Shown: positions 25,999-34,944, counted from the first letter of the stretch. The stretch: 64,000 nucleotides of DNA from Acidovorax sp. Leaf191 (GCF_001424425.1 NZ_LMPT01000001.1:670137-734136); one strand, 5' to 3'. The notes: generated by a model not told the origin, from the letters alone. Program-made: numbers and translations.

Positions 25999-28923
25999 AT
26001 GACCAAGACCCTGGTAATTGCAGAGAAACCCTCCGTGGCACAGGACATCGTGCGCGCCCTCACGCCCGTGGCGGGCAAGTTCGACAAGCACGACGACCAC
26101 TTCGAGAACGACCGCTACGTGGTCACCAGCGCCGTGGGCCACCTGGTCGAGATCCAGGCGCCCGAGGAGTTCGACGTCAAGCGCGGCAAGTGGAGCTTTG
26201 CCCACCTGCCCGTGATCCCGCCGTACTTCGACTTGAAGCCCGTGGACAAGACCAAGACGCGCCTGAACGCGGTGGTCAAGCAGGCCAAGCGCAAGGACGT
26301 CACGCAACTCATCAACGCCTGTGACGCGGGCCGCGAGGGCGAGCTGATCTTCCGCCTGATCGAGCAGTACGCCGGCGGCGCCAAGCCCCTGGGCAAGCCC
26401 GTCAAGCGGCTGTGGCTGCAGTCCATGACGCCGCAGGCCATCCGCGACGGCTTCGACGCCCTGCGCACCGAGCAGCAGATGGCGGGCCTGGCCAGCGCCG
26501 CGCGCAGCCGCAGCGAGGCCGACTGGCTGGTGGGCATCAACGGCACCCGCGCCATGACCGCGTTCAACTCGCGCGACGGCGGGTTCTTCCTGACCACCGT
26601 GGGCCGCGTGCAGACGCCCACGCTGTCGCTGGTGGTGGAGCGCGAAGAAAAGATCCGCAAGTTCGTGAGCCGCGACTACTGGGAAATCCACGCCACCTTC
26701 GGCGCCGAAGCGGGCGAGTACCCCGCCAAGTGGTTCGACCCCAAGTGGAAGAAGGGCGAGGATGTGGAAATGCGCGCGGACCGCGTCTGGTCCGCCGCCG
26801 AGGCACAGTCAATAGCCAACGCCGTGCGCGGCAAGCAGGCCACCGTCACCGAAGAGAGCAAGCCCACCACGCAAGCGTCGCCCCTGCTGTTCGATTTGAC
26901 CAGCCTGCAGCGCGAGGCCAACGGCAAGTTCGGCTTCTCGGCCAAGACCACGCTGGCGCTGGCGCAAAGCCTGTACGAGCGCCACAAGGCCCTGACCTAC
27001 CCGCGGACCGACTCGCGCGCGCTGCCCGAGGACTACCTGCCGGTGGCCAAGCAGACCTTCGAGATGCTGGCCGACAGCGGCATGCGGCACCTGGCGCCGC
27101 ACGCGCTCACCGCGCTGAACAACAACTACGTGCGCCCGTCCAAGCGCATCTTCGACAACAGCAAGGTCAGCGACCACTTTGCCATCATCCCCACGCTGCA
27201 GGCACCGAGCGGCCTGTCCGAAGCCGAGCAGAAGCTGTACGACCTGGTCGTGCGCCGCTTCATGGCGGTGTTCTTCCCGAGCGCCGAATACACGGTGACC
27301 ACCCGCATCAGCACCGTGGCGCCCCATAGCTTCAAGACCGAAGGCAAGGTGCTGGTCAAGCCGGGCTGGCTGGCCATCTACGGCAAGGAAGCGGCCGACG
27401 AGGTCGAAGGCGGCAAGGAGGGCGACAAGGGCCAGAATCTCGTGCCCGTCAAACCCGGCGAAAGCGTGAGCACCCTCGCCGCCGACCCCAAGGGCCTCAA
27501 GACCAAGCCCCCCGCACGCTACTCCGAAGCCACGCTGCTGGGCGCCATGGAAAGCGCCGGCAAGCAGATCGACGACGAGGAGCTGCGCTCTGCCATGCAG
27601 GAAAAGGGCCTGGGCACGCCAGCCACCCGCGCGGCCATCATCGAAGGCCTGCTGACCGAAAAGTACATGCTGCGCGAAGGCCGCGAGATCATCCCCACGG
27701 CCAAGGCCTTCCAGCTGATGACGCTGCTGCGCGGCCTGGAGGTCGAAGAACTCTGCCGCGCCGACCTGACCGGCGAATGGGAGTTCAAGCTCTCGCAGAT
27801 GGAAAAGGGCCAGCTCAGCCGCGAATCCTTCATGGCCGAGATCGCCGCCATGACCGAGCGCATGGTCAAGAAGGCCAAGGAATACGACCGCGACACCATC
27901 CCCGGCGACTACGCCACGCTCGAATCGCCCTGCCCTAACTGCGGCGGCACGGTGAAGGAGAACTACCGCCGCTTTGCCTGCGTGGGCAAGCCGGGTGCGG
28001 AAGGCTGCGGCTTCAGCTTCGGCAAGTCGCCCGCGGGCCGCACCTTCGAGACGGCCGAGGCCAACGCGCTGCTGCGCGACAAGAAGATCGGTCCGCTGGA
28101 GGGCTTTCGCTCCAAAGCGGGCTGGCCCTTCACCTCCGAGATCGTCATCAAGTACGACGACGAGGCGCACAACTACAAGCTCGAGTTCGACTTCGGCGAC
28201 GACAAGAAGGGCGAGGAGTCCGGAGAGCTGGTGGAGTTTGAAGACGCCTCGCTCGGCCCCTGCCCCATCTGCGGATCGGAAGTGCACGAGCACGGCAGCA
28301 ACTACGTGTGCAGCAAGGCCGTGCCCACCGCCGCACAGCCCACGCCGAGCTGCACCTTCAAGAGCGGCAAGATCATCCTGCAGCAGCCCGTGGAGCGCGA
28401 GCAGATGACCAAGCTGCTGGACACCGGCAAGACCGACCTGCTCGACAAGTTCGTGAGCATGCGCACCCGCCGCGCCTTCAAGGCCCACCTGGCCTGGGAC
28501 AAGGACGCGGGCAAGGTCAACTTCGAGTTCGCGCCGAGCAAGTTCCCGCCGCGCCCCGGCGCTGTCGCCAAGGCCGCCGCGGCCAAGGCCGCCAAGCCCG
28601 GCGCCGCCGCCAAGAAAACCGCCAAGCCCGCAGCCGCCAAGAAGGCCCCGGCCACCAAGACCGCCGCCGCCAAGGCACCGCGCAAGGCCGCCGCCGGCAA
28701 GGCCCCCAGCGCCGCCCTGGCCGCCGTGATCGGCACCGATCCCGTGGCCCGCCCCGAGGCGGTGAAGAAGCTGTGGGAATACATCAAGGCCCACAACCTG
28801 CAGGACCCCAAGGACAAGCGCACCATCGTCGCCGACGACAAGCTGCGCGCCGTGTTCGGCAAGGACAGCGCCGGCATGTTCGAGCTGGCGGGCATCCTGG
28901 GCAACCACCTCGGAGGCGAATGA
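25999..28923 (+). CDS. topB: DNA topoisomerase III with C-terminal SWIB domain
   Basis: 974 residues, longer than classical TopB (about 650). TOPRIM domain at the N-terminus (TLVIAEKPSVAQDIVRAL, INACDAGREGELIF), catalytic Tyr in LTYPRTDSRALP, zinc-ribbon segments from about 644 (CPNCGG) and about 755 (CPICGSEVHEHG). From about 853 to 910 there is a Lys/Ala/Pro-rich H1-like linker, and residues about 913-972 form a SWIB/MDM2 domain (PEAVKKLWEYIKAHNL, KRTIVADDKL). It relaxes or decatenates DNA by single-strand passage. ATG at 25999, although the frame is open upstream through the purine-pyrimidine tract. A SWIB fusion to a topoisomerase is also known from Chlamydia TopA. Confidence 0.95.
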   Translation: MTKTLVIAEKPSVAQDIVRALTPVAGKFDKHDDHFENDRYVVTSAVGHLVEIQAPEEFDVKRGKWSFAHLPVIPPYFDLKPVDKTKTRLNAVVKQAKRKDVTQLINACDAGREGELIFRLIEQYAGGAKPLGKPVKRLWLQSMTPQAIRDGFDALRTEQQMAGLASAARSRSEADWLVGINGTRAMTAFNSRDGGFFLTTVGRVQTPTLSLVVEREEKIRKFVSRDYWEIHATFGAEAGEYPAKWFDPKWKKGEDVEMRADRVWSAAEAQSIANAVRGKQATVTEESKPTTQASPLLFDLTSLQREANGKFGFSAKTTLALAQSLYERHKALTYPRTDSRALPEDYLPVAKQTFEMLADSGMRHLAPHALTALNNNYVRPSKRIFDNSKVSDHFAIIPTLQAPSGLSEAEQKLYDLVVRRFMAVFFPSAEYTVTTRISTVAPHSFKTEGKVLVKPGWLAIYGKEAADEVEGGKEGDKGQNLVPVKPGESVSTLAADPKGLKTKPPARYSEATLLGAMESAGKQIDDEELRSAMQEKGLGTPATRAAIIEGLLTEKYMLREGREIIPTAKAFQLMTLLRGLEVEELCRADLTGEWEFKLSQMEKGQLSRESFMAEIAAMTERMVKKAKEYDRDTIPGDYATLESPCPNCGGTVKENYRRFACVGKPGAEGCGFSFGKSPAGRTFETAEANALLRDKKIGPLEGFRSKAGWPFTSEIVIKYDDEAHNYKLEFDFGDDKKGEESGELVEFEDASLGPCPICGSEVHEHGSNYVCSKAVPTAAQPTPSCTFKSGKIILQQPVEREQMTKLLDTGKTDLLDKFVSMRTRRAFKAHLAWDKDAGKVNFEFAPSKFPPRPGAVAKAAAAKAAKPGAAAKKTAKPAAAKKAPATKTAAAKAPRKAAAGKAPSAALAAVIGTDPVARPEAVKKLWEYIKAHNLQDPKDKRTIVADDKLRAVFGKDSAGMFELAGILGNHLGGE

Positions 28924-29156
28924 TGACCCCTCAAGCTGAACGCACAACGTCGCGGGCTGGCCGCGTCTGGCGCGCCGCCCTCACCACGCTCGGGGCCGTC
29001 GTGGTCGTCGGCGCGCTGGGTGGCTGCGGCAGCACCAGCACCGCAGGCTCCGCGCGCTCCAGCGACCCCGCGAGCCAGCAGCAGCAGCAGGGCGGCAGCG
29101 GCGTGACGGTGTTCGGCGATATCGATGTGAACGTGACGCGGGAGCGCACGCGCTGA
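28923..29156 (+). CDS. Small predicted lipoprotein
   Basis: 77 residues. Signal sequence with a hydrophobic core and lipobox L-G-G-C, then a short Ser/Gln-rich mature part and a C-terminal VTVFGDIDVNVTRERT. The ATG at 28923 overlaps the topB stop by one base and uses GGAGG in the end of topB, so it is likely to be coupled to topB translation. I recognise no family. It is a probable outer- or inner-membrane lipoprotein of unknown function. Confidence 0.65.
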   Translation: MTPQAERTTSRAGRVWRAALTTLGAVVVVGALGGCGSTSTAGSARSSDPASQQQQQGGSGVTVFGDIDVNVTRERTR

Positions 29157-29355
29157 AGTATTGAGGTGAAGGCCTGTGGTGGTGAGGCGGCGAGGCTTGA
29201 GGTGCCGAGGTGTGCATGTGGTTCAGCGTCGCTCGCGTCCATTCGGCGCCGCGGTGGCCACCGCATGCAGTCGGCCTGCCCACAGCGCATCGCGTCACCA
29301 GCCTGGACCGCACAGGTGATCGCCGCCCACCCGCACCCCTGGAAAGAGTGATGTG

Positions 29356-30132
29356 ATGGGCGAGCCCGCACTGTCCCTGCAGATCGCCACCACGGTCCAC
29401 CACCGCATCCACACCGTCACGGTGCGCATGGATTCGGTGGGCTGGGTGGTGTCGGGCACCAAGCACCTGGTCGCGCCCAGCGGCGGGCACCGCTACGCGA
29501 GCGGGCGGGTGTTCGTGCTGCCACGCGGCGCGCAGTGGGAGGTCGTCAACGACCCGGCGCCGCAAGGCCGCTATGTGGCGCGCCTGCTGTGTTTTGCGCC
29601 CGAGTTGGTGGCGCAGTTCCACCGGCAGTTCGGCCAGTTCGCGGCCGTGGCACCGGTGCAGGGCTGCGCCGGCATCGCTGCCGATGCGGCGTTCGAAGAC
29701 AGCTACATGCGCGCGGTAGCCGCGCTGGAGAGCGACGGCAGTTCGCAGGCGCTGCGCGAACACCGCGCGCTGGAGGTGCTGCTGCTCCTGGCCGAGTTGG
29801 GCATCGTCTTCGCTCCTCCCGGCGAGCTGGGCTGGGCCGAGCGCGTGCGGCGCCTGGTGGGCCCGAGCCCCCAGGCCGACTGGACGCTCGATCGCATCGC
29901 CGCGGCCTTCGCCATCAGCCCCAGCACCCTGCAGCGCCGCCTGGCGCAAGAGGGCGACACCGTGAGCCAGTGCCTGCGCGACGTGCGGCTGGAGACGGCG
30001 CTGGTGCTGCTGCAAAGCTCCACGCTGCAGGTCTCCGAGATCGCCGGCCGCTGCGGGTACGAATCGCACAGCCGCTTCAGCGCCGCGTTCCGCGAACGCT
30101 TCGGCTTCCCGCCATCGCAGTTGCGGCCTTGA
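29356..30132 (+). CDS. AraC family transcriptional regulator
   Basis: 258 residues. The N-terminal cupin-like ligand-binding part (GHRYASGRVFVLPRGAQWEV) is followed by the C-terminal double HTH: WTLDRIAAAFAISPSTLQRRL and VSEIAGRCGYESHSRFSAAF, then RFGFPPSQLR. The ATG pair at 29353/29356 follows GAGTGATG; the second ATG is chosen for spacing. No target is obvious; the next gene is on the same strand but 450 bp away. Regulon and ligand are unknown. Confidence 0.88.
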   Translation: MGEPALSLQIATTVHHRIHTVTVRMDSVGWVVSGTKHLVAPSGGHRYASGRVFVLPRGAQWEVVNDPAPQGRYVARLLCFAPELVAQFHRQFGQFAAVAPVQGCAGIAADAAFEDSYMRAVAALESDGSSQALREHRALEVLLLLAELGIVFAPPGELGWAERVRRLVGPSPQADWTLDRIAAAFAISPSTLQRRLAQEGDTVSQCLRDVRLETALVLLQSSTLQVSEIAGRCGYESHSRFSAAFRERFGFPPSQLRP

Positions 30133-30176
30133 TGCGTCGGCTGTTCCGATCTGCGGGCAAACGACAAAACGACAAA

Positions 30177-30237
30177 CCGTTCACGCTGAGCTCGTCGAAG
30201 CGCTGCGCAGGGCTTCGACAGGCTCAGCCCGAACGGG
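30177..30237. repeat. REP-like palindrome, copy 1 of 3
   Basis: CCGTTCACGCTGAGCTCGTC...GACAGGCTCAGCCCGAACGG: two long imperfect inverted arms around GAAGC/GCTTC. Copies follow at 30284 and 30390. This is a widely seen repetitive extragenic palindrome type in high-GC Gram-negatives. The 449-bp gap 30133-30581 holds these three copies and no gene. Confidence 0.85.
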
Positions 30238-30283
30238 TTGTGCAAGTGATGCCGTTGTGAATGCACTAAAAAAGAAGCCCGGT

Positions 30284-30345
30284 CCGTTCACGCTGAGCTC
30301 GTCGAAGCACTGCACAAGGCTTCGACGGGCTCAGCCCGATCGGGG
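30284..30345. repeat. REP-like palindrome, copy 2 of 3
   Basis: Same orientation as copy 1, with GACGGGCTCAGCCCGATCGG in the right arm. The sequence between copies is not conserved. Confidence 0.85.
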
Positions 30346-30389
30346 TGTGGAGGTGATGCCGCTGGGAAGCCGCCAAAATGAAGACAAGT

Positions 30390-30448
30390 CCGTTCACGCT
30401 GAGCCTGTCGAAGCGCCGCGCAAGGCTTCGACAGGCTCAGCCCGAACG
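30390..30448. repeat. REP-like palindrome, copy 3 of 3
   Basis: Same orientation as copies 1 and 2 (GAGCCTGTCGAAGC and GCTTCGACAGGCTC arms). It ends 133 bp before the PEBP gene. Confidence 0.85.
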
Positions 30449-30581
30449 CCCTGGGGTGTGGCCGAGCGCGACCCCCCTGACGCGCAGCGCACAGCGATTG
30501 ACGCCGCCGGGCCAGCGCCAAAGCACGGCGCGAAGCACCATCAAGGCCTTGTTCCACACCGCTATTGCAGGAGCCTTCTTG

Positions 30582-31187
30582 ATGCCACAACGTCCATTGC
30601 TTCACCGCCGCCTTCTGACCACCATCGCCACACTGGGCCTCGCACTGACAGCCGGCACGCTGGCCGTCACAGCCGCCCACGCCCAGGCCTTCAGCCTCAG
30701 CAGCCCCGACTTTGCCGCGGGCGGCACGCTGCCCCAGCGCTTCGAGTTCAAGGGCTTTGGCTGCGCAGGCGACAACCAGTCGCCCGCGCTGCGCTGGAGC
30801 GGCGCGCCCGCCGGCACGCAAAGCTTTGCGGTCACCATGTACGACCCCGACGCACCCACGGGCTCGGGCTGGTGGCACTGGTCGGTGGTGAACATCCCCT
30901 CCAGCGTGACCGAACTGCGCGCCGATGCGGGCGCGGCGGGCGGCGCGCAACTGCCGGCAGGTGCCAGCCACGTGCGCATCGACTACGGCGTGGCCGCGTG
31001 GGGCGGCACCTGCCCGCCCGAGGGCGATGCGCCGCACCGCTACATCTTCACGGTGCATGCGCTCAAGGTACCGCGGCTCGACCTGCCCGCCAACGCAACG
31101 GCGGCGCTGGCCGGCTACATGGTCAACGCCCACAGCCTGGGCAAGGCCACCCTCACCGCCCGCTACGGGCGCCCCGCGGCCCAGTAG
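30582..31187 (+). CDS. YbhB/YbcL (PEBP, Raf-kinase-inhibitor-like) family protein, exported
   Basis: 201 residues. A signal peptide to about residue 35 (A-H-A-Q) puts it in the periplasm. PEBP motifs: LPQRFEFKGFGCAGDNQSPA, MYDPDAPTGSGWWHW (anion-pocket D-P-D-A-P) and APHRYIFTVHAL. The biochemical role of bacterial members is not settled; they bind small anionic or lipid-like ligands. ATG at 30582 has GGAG upstream, and the upstream part of the open frame is REP sequence. Confidence 0.88.
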   Translation: MPQRPLLHRRLLTTIATLGLALTAGTLAVTAAHAQAFSLSSPDFAAGGTLPQRFEFKGFGCAGDNQSPALRWSGAPAGTQSFAVTMYDPDAPTGSGWWHWSVVNIPSSVTELRADAGAAGGAQLPAGASHVRIDYGVAAWGGTCPPEGDAPHRYIFTVHALKVPRLDLPANATAALAGYMVNAHSLGKATLTARYGRPAAQ

Positions 31188-31358
31188 GCGCGCTGCGTAC
31201 CCGGGCGCCCGGGCCATGGCAGTGACCGCAGTGACCGCAGTGACCGTGTCGGGTGGAGCGGGGCGAGGTGGGCACTTGCGTTGTCTTGCCGTAAGCTCGC
31301 GGCGTCCGGCCCGTGCCAGCGCGGGTCGTCCCTGCCCACACCCCTGAAGGTCCCACCC

Positions 31359-31697
31359 ATGCGCAGTACCCGCGAACGAGCCCTCTGGTCCATCGCCCTC
31401 GCGCTGCTCTTGGCCGCTGCCGCCGCCGCATGGTGGACGGCCGACCAGTGGCTGCCGCAAGCGGGCCCGTGGGCCGACCAGGCGTGGAAGAAAATCACCC
31501 GCCCCGGCCCGGACACGCTGCCACCGGGCCAGCAGGCCGGCCAAGCCCGCGCAGCGCGCGGCGGAGCCTCGGACCCGCTGCCCGCGCAGCCCCGCAAGTG
31601 CGTGCAGGACGGCCGCGTCACCTACACCGACCAGCCCTGCCCCAAGGGCAGCCGCGAGCAACCCGTGGACGGCGCCGTGACCTCGCTGCCGAAGTGA
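31359..31697 (+). CDS. DUF4124-like small membrane-anchored protein
   Basis: 112 residues. An N-terminal membrane helix (ALWSIALALLLAAAAAAWW) is followed by an Ala/Pro/Gly-rich linker and a C-terminal DUF4124-like motif, K-C-V-Q-D-G-R-V-T-Y-T-D-Q-P-C-P. The Cys pair probably forms a disulfide in the periplasm. Function unknown. GAAGG precedes the ATG. The preceding gap has a 9-bp direct repeat (GCAGTGACC x 3, 31219-31245). Confidence 0.75.
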   Translation: MRSTRERALWSIALALLLAAAAAAWWTADQWLPQAGPWADQAWKKITRPGPDTLPPGQQAGQARAARGGASDPLPAQPRKCVQDGRVTYTDQPCPKGSREQPVDGAVTSLPK

Positions 31698-31851
31698 TGC
31701 AACTAACGCCTGCCGGCGCCATCAAGATCGGAGCGCATGGCATCCCCGGTAGTAAGGCTGTCCCGCATGTGCCAGGCCCCCGGGCCCTGTCACCAGACTG
31801 CCTTGGTGCGTCGATAGAGTCGGCCTCTTTTCCAAAATGGAACGATCCCCC

Positions 31852-32832
31852 ATGAAAGCCTTTTCCCTGGCAGCCGTCTGCCTCTGTGCCCTCATCGTCA
31901 CCGGCTGCGGCGGCAGCGACGACGCTCCGGCCCAACCCCAGGTCATCGCGCACCGCGGCGCCAGCGGCTACCTGCCCGAGCACACGCTGGGCGGCTACGA
32001 ACTGGCCATCCGCATGGGCGCCGACTTCATCGAGCCCGACCTGCAGATCACCAAGGATGGCGCACTCGTGGCCATCCACGACGACACCCTGAACCGCACC
32101 ACCAACGTGGCCACGCTCTTTGCGCAGCGCAACGGCGGCTACAAGGTGGCCGACTTCACCCTCGCAGAAATCAAGACGCTGACCGTGGTGCCCACCGGCA
32201 CAGGCAAGGTCAGCTACCCCGGCTTTGTGCCCAGCGCCACCAGTCCCTTCACCGTGCCCACCTTTCAAGAGGTGGTGGACTTTGCCAAGAAGCAAAGCAG
32301 CGCCGTGGGCCGCGAAGTGGGCATCTACCCCGAGGCCAAGCAGGCCGACCCGGTCATGGAAGACGGCATCCTCAAGACGCTGAACGCCAACGGCTACAAC
32401 GGCACCAGCAAGGTCTTCATCCAGTCGTTCAGCGACGCCACGCTGCGCAGCCTGCGCACCAAGCAGATCGCGCAGAACAACAAGATGCCGCTCATCCTGC
32501 TGGGCGTGGCCACCACAGCGGCCGACGGCAGCGTGCGCATGGGCGTGACGGGTGCCACCGGCGTGCAGCCGCTCACGCTGAAAGACGTGGCCAGCTTCAA
32601 CGAAGGCGTGGGTGTGCTCATCAACAACACCACCTACCCCGTCACCAAGGCCTTCATCGACCAGGCCCACGCCGCAGGCCTGAAGGTGCACGGCTGGACC
32701 TTTGCGCAGGCCGACGCCACCCTGGCTGCTGCAGAGTTCCGCAAGTACCTGGACATGGGCATGGACGGCATGTTCGCCAACTACCCCGACCTGGCCGTGA
32801 CCACGCGCAACGCCTACGTGCAGGGCAAGTAA
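31852..32832 (+). CDS. Glycerophosphodiester phosphodiesterase family lipoprotein
   Basis: 326 residues. Signal peptide with lipobox V-T-G-C (about residue 19). GDPD TIM-barrel motifs: VIAHRGASGYLPEHT (catalytic His-Arg), FIEPDLQITKDG and AIHDDTLNRTT (second catalytic His), and the C-terminal KVHGWTFAQAD. It cleaves glycerophosphodiesters to glycerol-3-phosphate and the alcohol outside the cytoplasm. This is a GlpQ-like periplasmic form. ATG at 31852 gives the proper signal peptide; an in-frame ATG at 31837 would add MERSP. Confidence 0.9.
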   Translation: MKAFSLAAVCLCALIVTGCGGSDDAPAQPQVIAHRGASGYLPEHTLGGYELAIRMGADFIEPDLQITKDGALVAIHDDTLNRTTNVATLFAQRNGGYKVADFTLAEIKTLTVVPTGTGKVSYPGFVPSATSPFTVPTFQEVVDFAKKQSSAVGREVGIYPEAKQADPVMEDGILKTLNANGYNGTSKVFIQSFSDATLRSLRTKQIAQNNKMPLILLGVATTAADGSVRMGVTGATGVQPLTLKDVASFNEGVGVLINNTTYPVTKAFIDQAHAAGLKVHGWTFAQADATLAAAEFRKYLDMGMDGMFANYPDLAVTTRNAYVQGK

Positions 32833-33026
32833 CGGCGCGCTGAGGGGCGCGGCCCGCCGTGTGGCACACGGCGGTGACAGCCCGGGCAGCGCATTTGGGC
32901 TAGGCTTGGAGCCTGCGCCGGCCCGTCACTCCCGTGGCGCCGGCCCAGCACCACCACCAGCCACCCCACGCAAGTCCCCACGTACATAGCCACGTACATA
33001 GCCACGTGCATAAGCACGCACTCGCC

Positions 33027-33806
33027 ATGCCCCAGCAGCCCGCCTCCACGCACTCCACCGCCAGCCCCACCCGATCCCTCCCCTTCGCGGGCGCCAGCAA
33101 CTTCCGCGACCTGGGCGGTTACATCGGCCGCGACGGGCGCGCGGTCAAGTGGCGCCACCTCTTCCGGTCAGACCACCTGGCCGCGCTCACCCCGCAAGAC
33201 CAGGCCCTGCTGGCCCAGCTGGGCGTCACCCGTGCCATCGACTTTCGTGGCAAGGCCGAAAGCGCCGCCTACGCCTACGCCCTGCCCGGCGTGGCCTACC
33301 ACCCCCTGGTGATCGAGCCCACGGTGGTGCAGCGCGCGCTGGAGCTGCAGCGCACAGGCCGCCAGCTCACCGCACAAGACGCCGCGGTGCTGATGCAGGA
33401 CACCTACCGCGGCTTCGTGCACGACAACGCGCCGCGCTTTGCCGAGCTGTTCCAACTGCTGCTGGCAGGCAGCGAGCCCACGCCCGTCGTTTTTCATTGC
33501 ACCGCAGGCAAAGACCGCACCGGCTTCGCCGCCGCCCTGATCCTGCTGTCCCTGGGCGTGCCACGCGATGTCGTCATGCAGGACTACCTGCTCACCAACA
33601 CCCTGTACCGCCGGCCTGAGGGCATGGGCAGCCACGCACCCGAAGAAGTGCTGTCGGTGCTGTGGCGAGTGCAGGAAGAGTTTCTGGATGCGGCGCTCCA
33701 CATGGTGGACAACGACTTTGGCGGCGTGCAGGCGTATCTGGTGGATGTGCTGGGTGTGGATGCGGCGGCGCAGGAGGCGTTGGTGGGGCGGTATTTGCAG
33801 AAGTAG
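33027..33806 (+). CDS. Tyrosine-protein phosphatase (dual-specificity, Y_phosphatase3 type)
   Basis: 259 residues from the ATG at 33027. Family N-terminal motif NFRDLGGYIGRDGR; active-site P-loop H-C-T-A-G-K-D-R-T-G with the CX5R Cys and Arg. It removes phosphate from Tyr or from phosphoinositide-like substrates. The frame is open upstream to a GTG at 32934 that would add a His-rich segment (VHSHVHSHVHKH) coded by a short tandem repeat; it is not family-like, so the later start is preferred. It is the only Tyr phosphatase in the window; no partner kinase is adjacent. Confidence 0.88.
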   Translation: MPQQPASTHSTASPTRSLPFAGASNFRDLGGYIGRDGRAVKWRHLFRSDHLAALTPQDQALLAQLGVTRAIDFRGKAESAAYAYALPGVAYHPLVIEPTVVQRALELQRTGRQLTAQDAAVLMQDTYRGFVHDNAPRFAELFQLLLAGSEPTPVVFHCTAGKDRTGFAAALILLSLGVPRDVVMQDYLLTNTLYRRPEGMGSHAPEEVLSVLWRVQEEFLDAALHMVDNDFGGVQAYLVDVLGVDAAAQEALVGRYLQK

Positions 33807-33950
33807 CGGGGGTGGCAGGTTCGGAGCGCAATTGGTTGCACCTCTCACGTTTGCGCTCTGTTTTTTGCTTCTAGACTCCTCCGGCTCAAGCAGTGCGGCC
33901 TTCCGACCCAGATGCTGGGGCGTGAACAACCTCTCATCTGAAAGTCATGT

Positions 33951-34331
33951 ATGCCGTACGTTTATGAGGACCCGGAGTCGCTCGCCGGCGGGAAACTGGT
34001 AGGAACCCATCAGTGCGTCGCGCTGGTCAAGCACTACGCCCGTGCGCCAGCCACCTCGTTGTGGCGAGAAGGAGCTACTGTCAAAGGCAATTTGCTGCTC
34101 ACCAAGGGCACGGTCATTGCGACCTTCGTCAACGGCAAGTATCCCAACAAGCCCACCGGCAACCACGCAGCGTTCTATGTCTCTCAGGATGCCTCAGGCA
34201 TCACCGTGGTGGACCAGTGGACCGGCAGCGGCAAAATCCGCAAGCGCGTCCTGCCTTTCCTGGGCAAGGACAAGACCGGTAAGTTCGTCGATCCCAGCGG
34301 CAATGGCGATGCCTTTTCAGTGGTGGATTAA
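33951..34331 (+). CDS. BPSL0067-family (Tae2-like) amidase effector
   Basis: 126 residues, no signal peptide. Opening MPYVYEDPESL, then V-G-T-H-Q-C-V-A-L-V with candidate catalytic Cys22, and G-N-H-A-A-F-Y-V with His72; D88 may complete the site. The Cys/His layout resembles NlpC/P60-type peptidoglycan amidases. BPSL0067 relatives belong, to my knowledge, with the type VI secretion amidase effector group Tae2. Five bases after its stop begins the first of three exported STY0301-family genes. No T6SS apparatus gene is present, so secretion would depend on a system encoded elsewhere. Confidence 0.75.
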   Translation: MPYVYEDPESLAGGKLVGTHQCVALVKHYARAPATSLWREGATVKGNLLLTKGTVIATFVNGKYPNKPTGNHAAFYVSQDASGITVVDQWTGSGKIRKRVLPFLGKDKTGKFVDPSGNGDAFSVVD

Positions 34332-34336
34332 TCGTT

Positions 34337-34798
34337 ATGCCATGCAAAGAATCTCTGGCATTCGCGCTCATAACCCTCGGCGCTCTTTCCGCCTGCGCAC
34401 AGGCCACCGAAACGGCACTGGCGCCCTCTGCCAGCGTGTGTCCACGCTCGCTGCAGGTCCAGCAAACGCCTTCGGACAAGGTGCCACCTGATTGGCAGGT
34501 GCGCGGCAGCAACAAGAGTTTTCCCCTTTCCAATGTTGGGTTTTATCAAGGTCCCCCTGAGCTGCTCATGCAGAAGGTACCGTACCGCACCTACCGTAGA
34601 GGCAAGACGCTGCACTCTCAGTGGATCTTCCCACCCTCTACTCAACAGTATTGGGTGGCATGTGAATACTCCAGCACCGATGCCGTAGCCACAATGCCGC
34701 TGGACAAAAGTGTTACTGGCTGCACGGCAGAACACGACCTCAATACGTCACCGCCTACCGTTAAAAGCTGGGCCTGTCAAAGCACAGCGCGCCCATGA
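34337..34798 (+). CDS. STY0301-family exported protein, copy 1 (candidate immunity)
   Basis: 153 residues. Signal peptide followed by a Cys-containing domain: CPRSLQVQQTPSDKVPPDWQ, VGFYQGPPEL, QYWVACEY, SVTGCTAEHD. It starts 5 bp after the effector stop, the normal spacing of an effector-immunity pair, and would act in the periplasm where the effector cuts peptidoglycan. The immunity role is inferred from position, export and copy number, not from a known mechanism. Confidence 0.7.
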   Translation: MPCKESLAFALITLGALSACAQATETALAPSASVCPRSLQVQQTPSDKVPPDWQVRGSNKSFPLSNVGFYQGPPELLMQKVPYRTYRRGKTLHSQWIFPPSTQQYWVACEYSSTDAVATMPLDKSVTGCTAEHDLNTSPPTVKSWACQSTARP

Positions 34799-34944
34799 AG
34801 CGCGACGTGAATGATGAATCGCCGCAAGCGGGTGAGCCATGCTGCAGCTAAACCGAGCGCGGTCGCTATACCCCGATGCGCTGGCTGAACAGCCGACCGC
34901 CTCTCCACTTTGCCGTCGCCTTTCTTTGTCGTGGAGTAGTCGCT

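Noticed and set aside
26809..28947. Long minus-strand open frame opposite topB
   Set aside because: Low-complexity Gly/Ala/His product with no motif; the topB frame on the other strand is certain.
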